DNA from: an uncultured Croceitalea sp.
GTDB taxonomy: Bacteria; Bacteroidota; Bacteroidia; Flavobacteriales; Flavobacteriaceae
Direction of reading: 5' to 3'
NCBI GenBank assembly: GCA_947495075.1
Contig: CANLXH010000002.1
Span: 558,001 to 622,000 of the forward strand
DNA length: 64,000 bases
Part shown: piece by piece, positions 60,739 to 64,000 of the stretch
Layout: every line of letters begins with the position of its first letter
How positions within the stretch are numbered: position 1 is the stretch's first letter
The notes under the pieces: model-generated
Seen by the model: the letters and a program-made list of their open reading frames with translations, nothing else
Told to the model about the DNA's origin: nothing
Database searches by the model: none
Program-made: the position numbers and the translations under genes

Positions 60739-61707
60739 ATGAGTTATTTAGAAGCAACAAACGATTTATATAGAGAAGCAGCTTTAACCCCAGATGTTGG
60801 TTTATGTTGCACCACAAACCCAATTTGGGAATTACCTGGATTAAAGATTCCGAAAATCATGCAAGAGATGAACTATGGGTGTGGTAGTACTGTTCATGCT
60901 CGCGATTTATCAAACAACCCAAAAATGCTTTATGTAGGCGTTGGTGGCGGAATGGAACTATTGCAATTCTCTTATTTCAATCGCCAAATAGGCGGTGTTG
61001 TTGGTGTAGATGTTGTTGATGAGATGTTGGAAGCCAGTAGAAAAAACTTCGCAATAGCCGAAGAAGAAAATGATTGGTTTAAATCAGAATTTGTTGATCT
61101 TAAGAAAGGAGATGCATTAAATCTTCCGGTAGAAGATAATAGTATAGATGTTGCGGCTCAGAACTGCTTGTTCAATATTTTTAAAGAGGAAGATTTAAAA
61201 CGTGCTATTGAAGAAATGTATCGTGTTTTAAAGCCGCACGGCAAACTGGTAATGAGTGATCCAACTTGTGAGCAAGAAATGAATACTACGCTTAGAAACG
61301 ATGACCGTTTACGTGCACTTTGTCTTAGCGGAAGTTTACCTATAAAACAATATGTAAAGGCTTTAACCGATGTTGGTTTTGGGACTATAGAAATCCGCGC
61401 TAGAAAGCCTTACCGTATTCTAGCTCCTGGTGCTTACCCAACAGACGAACTCATCTATATCGAATCTATTGAGGTAGCAGCTATTAAAGATCCCATGCCA
61501 GAAGATGGCCCATGTGTTTTTACAGGTAAAGCTGCAATCTACTATGGAGATGAAGATTATTTTGATGATAAAAAAGGGCATGTCCTTCTAAAAAATCAGC
61601 CTTTAGCTGTTTGCGATAAAACCGCTGGTGCTTTAGCAAGTATTGGCAGAGATGATATTTTTATAAGTGAATCTACTTTTCATTATGATGGAGGTGGTTG
61701 TTGCTAA
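60739..61707 (+). CDS. arsM: Arsenosugar-type arsenite methyltransferase ArsM
   Basis: A 322-residue SAM methyltransferase. The SAM motif YVGVGGGMELLQF is near residue 76, with VVGVDVVDEML and EDNSIDVAAQNCLFNIF, in which a Cys lies at a conserved ArsM-like position. Other cysteines are paired at the N terminus (GLCCTTNP), in LRALCLSG and at the very end (HYDGGGCC), giving soft ligands for As(III). It differs from the classic ArsM and fits the form found with ArsS. It methylates arsenite so that ArsS can act. A REP-like doublet lies between it and arsS, and a TonB receptor gene starts 45 bases later. Confidence 0.88.
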   Translation: MSYLEATNDLYREAALTPDVGLCCTTNPIWELPGLKIPKIMQEMNYGCGSTVHARDLSNNPKMLYVGVGGGMELLQFSYFNRQIGGVVGVDVVDEMLEASRKNFAIAEEENDWFKSEFVDLKKGDALNLPVEDNSIDVAAQNCLFNIFKEEDLKRAIEEMYRVLKPHGKLVMSDPTCEQEMNTTLRNDDRLRALCLSGSLPIKQYVKALTDVGFGTIEIRARKPYRILAPGAYPTDELIYIESIEVAAIKDPMPEDGPCVFTGKAAIYYGDEDYFDDKKGHVLLKNQPLAVCDKTAGALASIGRDDIFISESTFHYDGGGCC

Positions 61708-61752
61708 AACGCGACCATAATCATTTATTTATTTTCAAAAATTAATCCCTAG

Positions 61753-64000
61753 ATGAAAAGAATTTTCATGCTGGTTGTTCTTCTTTGGACAACAATGAAC
61801 TACGCTCAAGAAACAACAGGCAAGTTAGAAGGAAAGATTACCTCTATAGAAGGAAGCCCCATAGAACTTGCAACAATAGTGGTAGTAGATACCCAGACCA
61901 ATTTTAAGTTTGGTGCCATATCACAAGAATCTGGTTATTATTCGGTAACAAACTTACCTCCTGGAAATGCCTACGCCATTACCGTTAGTTTTATTGGGTA
62001 CCAATCGGTATCAATGGAAAATGTAAGCATAAATCTAAGTGAAACTTCATACCAAGACTTTGTTTTAGAGGAAATGAGCGAAGCCTTAGAGGAGATTGTT
62101 GTGGTAGGAGAAAAGAAGAAGAATACTAGTATTGAACAGACAATTAATTCAAAGTCAATTCAAAACACACCAACAATTACAAGAAGCATTCAAGATTTAA
62201 CCCGGAACCTTCCAGAAGCTAATTTAAACTCTTTTGCTGGGGCCAGTAATCGTTTTAATAATTTAAATATTGATGGTGTTGCCAATAATGATGTTATTGG
62301 TTTTCAGGAGCCTTCCAGTGGGGCTTCAGGCTCTTCAGCGAATGGAAGTCCTGGTAGTTTGGCGAGAACACAGCCCATAGGTTTTGGAGCCATTAAACAA
62401 CTTTCTATTAAAACAGCTCCATTTGATGTGAGCATTGGTAATTTTTCAGGAGCTAATATTGATGTTGTTACAAAAAATGGAACCAATAAAAGACAAACTG
62501 AAGCCTATGCTTTTGGTAACAATCAATTACTAGTTGGTCGTTTTTCTGATGGTATTGAGCAAAATGTACAGTCCTTCTCAGATTTTCAATTAGGTTTCTC
62601 TACCGGAGGTGCCCTTAAAAAAGATAAGCTCTTCTATTTTGTAAATTTTGAACAAGCGAATTCTAATAATCCTGTTTTAAATGCTCCTGGAAGTAGTAGT
62701 TCCAATATTTCCTCAGAAACAATTGACTTAATTGTAAACAAACTCCGAGACGATTATAATTATGACCCAGGAACTTCTACGAATGCTAGCCTAAAAACCA
62801 ATAGCACCAAGTTATTTTTACGTTTTGACTTTAATATCTCAGACAATACCAAACTTACTTTACGCAACAACTACGTGAATAGTTTTGCTGACAATTTAGA
62901 GTGGAACGAGTCAATCTTCAACTTTGGAAATCAAGGGTTTCGCCATAATAGCGTAGCAAATAGTTTTACTGCAGAACTTAACTCAAATTTTAAGAATAAC
63001 AGCTCCAATGTGCTTAGTATAGGCTATAATATTGGGCGGGAAAATCGTGATTTTGATGGCGAATTGTTTCCCCATATACAAATCTCTGACGCATCTAACA
63101 GAATCTTTGCAGGAACGTATAGAGAAGCATCTGTGTACAATACAGACTTAAATACCTTGCAAATTTCTGATAAATACACCTTATTTAGAGACAAACACAC
63201 GTTTACATTTGGTGGTTTAGCACAGTACAACGATATTGATTACGGGTTTTTATCCGCCTGGAACGGTCGCTGGGAATACAGTTCTCTAGACAATTTTTTA
63301 AACGATAGTCCTTCCCGTATACGTGGGGTTTACCGTTTGGAAAATAACACGTTTGATTTTGTACAGGACAACCCTTCAGCTACTGTAGATATTCTTGTGG
63401 CGGGACTTTATGCCCAGGATAGATATAGGTATTCAGATAAACTATCCTTAAGTCTGGGTCTACGATTGGATTCGCAATTTCTACTAAACGAAATTCCGTT
63501 AAGTGAAGAAGTAGGTCGTACTCTAGAGTTTAGCCAATTCAGTAATAAAATCAGAACATCACCGCATATTAACCCAAGGTTTGGTTTTGAGTATACATTT
63601 GATGACTCTAGGAATATTAAACTACATGGTGGCACTGGTCTTTTTACAGGTAGGTTACCTTATCTGTGGTTTGCTTATGCAGAATATATTTCTGGAACGC
63701 AATATTTTAATATCGATACCAGACCAAACGGAGTGCAGACCATTGTGAATGATGTTTCAGAATTAGCAGGAGATTCTCCTATCGCAGAAATTAACCTTGT
63801 AGACAATGATTTTGAATTACCACGAGAATGGAAAAGTAATTTAGGACTTAACGTTGCCTTACCAAATAATTACGATTTAACATTTGATGCGTCCTATACT
63901 AGAGTTTTAAAAGGAATTTTCTTTCAGTCTATAAACCGGCAAGACAACAAAAGTAATTTTGATGGTGCAGATAATAGGTCTTACTTTTTGGAGACTGGTG
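61753..64000 (+). CDS. TonB-dependent outer-membrane receptor (3' end outside window)
   Basis: An ATG at 61753 opens a frame that stays open to the window end: 749 residues visible. A signal peptide (MKRIFMLVVLLWTTMNYAQ) is followed by a carboxypeptidase-like beta-sandwich (GKLEGKITSIEGSPIELATI), a plug domain (LEEIVVVGEKKKN, LNIDGVANND) and the beginning of a large beta-barrel. The plug contains a Ser/Gly-rich insert (EPSSGASGSSANGSPGSL). Overall form is close to the Oar-like TonB receptors. It follows arsM by 45 bases on the same strand, so it may import or export an arsenical or sugar; that link is inferred from position. Confidence 0.9.
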   Translation, partial: MKRIFMLVVLLWTTMNYAQETTGKLEGKITSIEGSPIELATIVVVDTQTNFKFGAISQESGYYSVTNLPPGNAYAITVSFIGYQSVSMENVSINLSETSYQDFVLEEMSEALEEIVVVGEKKKNTSIEQTINSKSIQNTPTITRSIQDLTRNLPEANLNSFAGASNRFNNLNIDGVANNDVIGFQEPSSGASGSSANGSPGSLARTQPIGFGAIKQLSIKTAPFDVSIGNFSGANIDVVTKNGTNKRQTEAYAFGNNQLLVGRFSDGIEQNVQSFSDFQLGFSTGGALKKDKLFYFVNFEQANSNNPVLNAPGSSSSNISSETIDLIVNKLRDDYNYDPGTSTNASLKTNSTKLFLRFDFNISDNTKLTLRNNYVNSFADNLEWNESIFNFGNQGFRHNSVANSFTAELNSNFKNNSSNVLSIGYNIGRENRDFDGELFPHIQISDASNRIFAGTYREASVYNTDLNTLQISDKYTLFRDKHTFTFGGLAQYNDIDYGFLSAWNGRWEYSSLDNFLNDSPSRIRGVYRLENNTFDFVQDNPSATVDILVAGLYAQDRYRYSDKLSLSLGLRLDSQFLLNEIPLSEEVGRTLEFSQFSNKIRTSPHINPRFGFEYTFDDSRNIKLHGGTGLFTGRLPYLWFAYAEYISGTQYFNIDTRPNGVQTIVNDVSELAGDSPIAEINLVDNDFELPREWKSNLGLNVALPNNYDLTFDASYTRVLKGIFFQSINRQDNKSNFDGADNRSYFLETG

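Noticed and set aside
1-64000. CRISPR arrays, insertion sequences, tRNA and rRNA genes
   Set aside because: No regularly spaced direct repeats, no transposase-like protein, and no sequence that I could fold or read as tRNA or rRNA was found in the intergenic stretches.

Overview
The window is a gene-dense, AT-rich stretch of chromosome from a member of Bacteroidota, almost certainly a marine member of Flavobacteriaceae. The evidence is the gliding genes gldH and sprE, a Bacteroidota-type sdhCAB operon, a split ATP synthase locus (atpB-E-F-H-A-G without atpD/atpC), DUF2721, DUF4292 and DUF5687 proteins, TonB-dependent outer-membrane proteins, a marine-type sulfatase, and promoters with the Bacteroidota -7 element TAnnTTTG. 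I see no tRNA, rRNA, CRISPR array, transposase or phage structural gene. The first and last genes are cut by the window edges.

Layout. 1-5.5 kb: the tail of a VPS10/BNR-repeat protein, a DUF2721 membrane protein, then on the minus strand a peroxiredoxin-like protein and an overlapping aspartoacylase-like/RimK-like pair. 5.7-9.2 kb: succinate dehydrogenase with a good promoter and terminator. 9.2-14 kb: a secreted protein, a methionine aminotransferase, an XRE-S24 regulator divergent from a small gene across palindromes, a serine hydrolase and a GNAT acetyltransferase. 14-20.2 kb (minus): ricT, gldH, PBP1A, scoA, a four-helix-bundle gene broken by one amber codon, scoB, and a previously unlisted 35-residue ORF with its own promoter motif and terminators. 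20.3-23.5 kb: an AraC regulator, an NmrA-like protein and trhO. The trhO leader carries a 13-codon ORF ending inside a terminator hairpin. 23.7-27.4 kb: recA, a lipoprotein, an ECF sigma factor and a protein that appears to span both membranes. 27.5-31.9 kb: plsC, trpS and a plug-only TonB-related protein. 32.2-41.5 kb: dprA, an HU/SPOR protein, a thioesterase, then the minus-strand envelope operon flippase-dut-nucleotidyltransferase-TPR-DUF4292-EnvC. 41.6-45.2 kb: a sulfatase and a hydrolase-ECF sigma-membrane protein operon. 45.3-53.9 kb (minus): sprE, bactofilin, AtpZ, an AtpI-position protein and the ATP synthase genes. 54-58.2 kb: an ABC exporter pair, a PaaE-like reductase and a patatin. 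58.3-64 kb: an arsenosugar biosynthesis cluster (DUF2064 transferase, AhpD-like protein, ArsS, ArsM) followed by a large TonB-dependent receptor.

How the parts fit. Most of the window is housekeeping and envelope biology: respiration and ATP synthesis, peptidoglycan synthesis and splitting, gliding/type IX secretion, and lipid synthesis. The most notable accessory logic is (i) the ECF sigma factor with a one-chain inner-membrane-to-outer-membrane anti-sigma candidate, (ii) the arsenosugar operon with a palindrome next to its probable promoter, a REP-like doublet inside it and a TonB receptor after it, and (iii) the candidate leader-peptide attenuator before the tRNA hydroxylase gene trhO. All functional assignments come from reading motifs and gene order; no database search was run.
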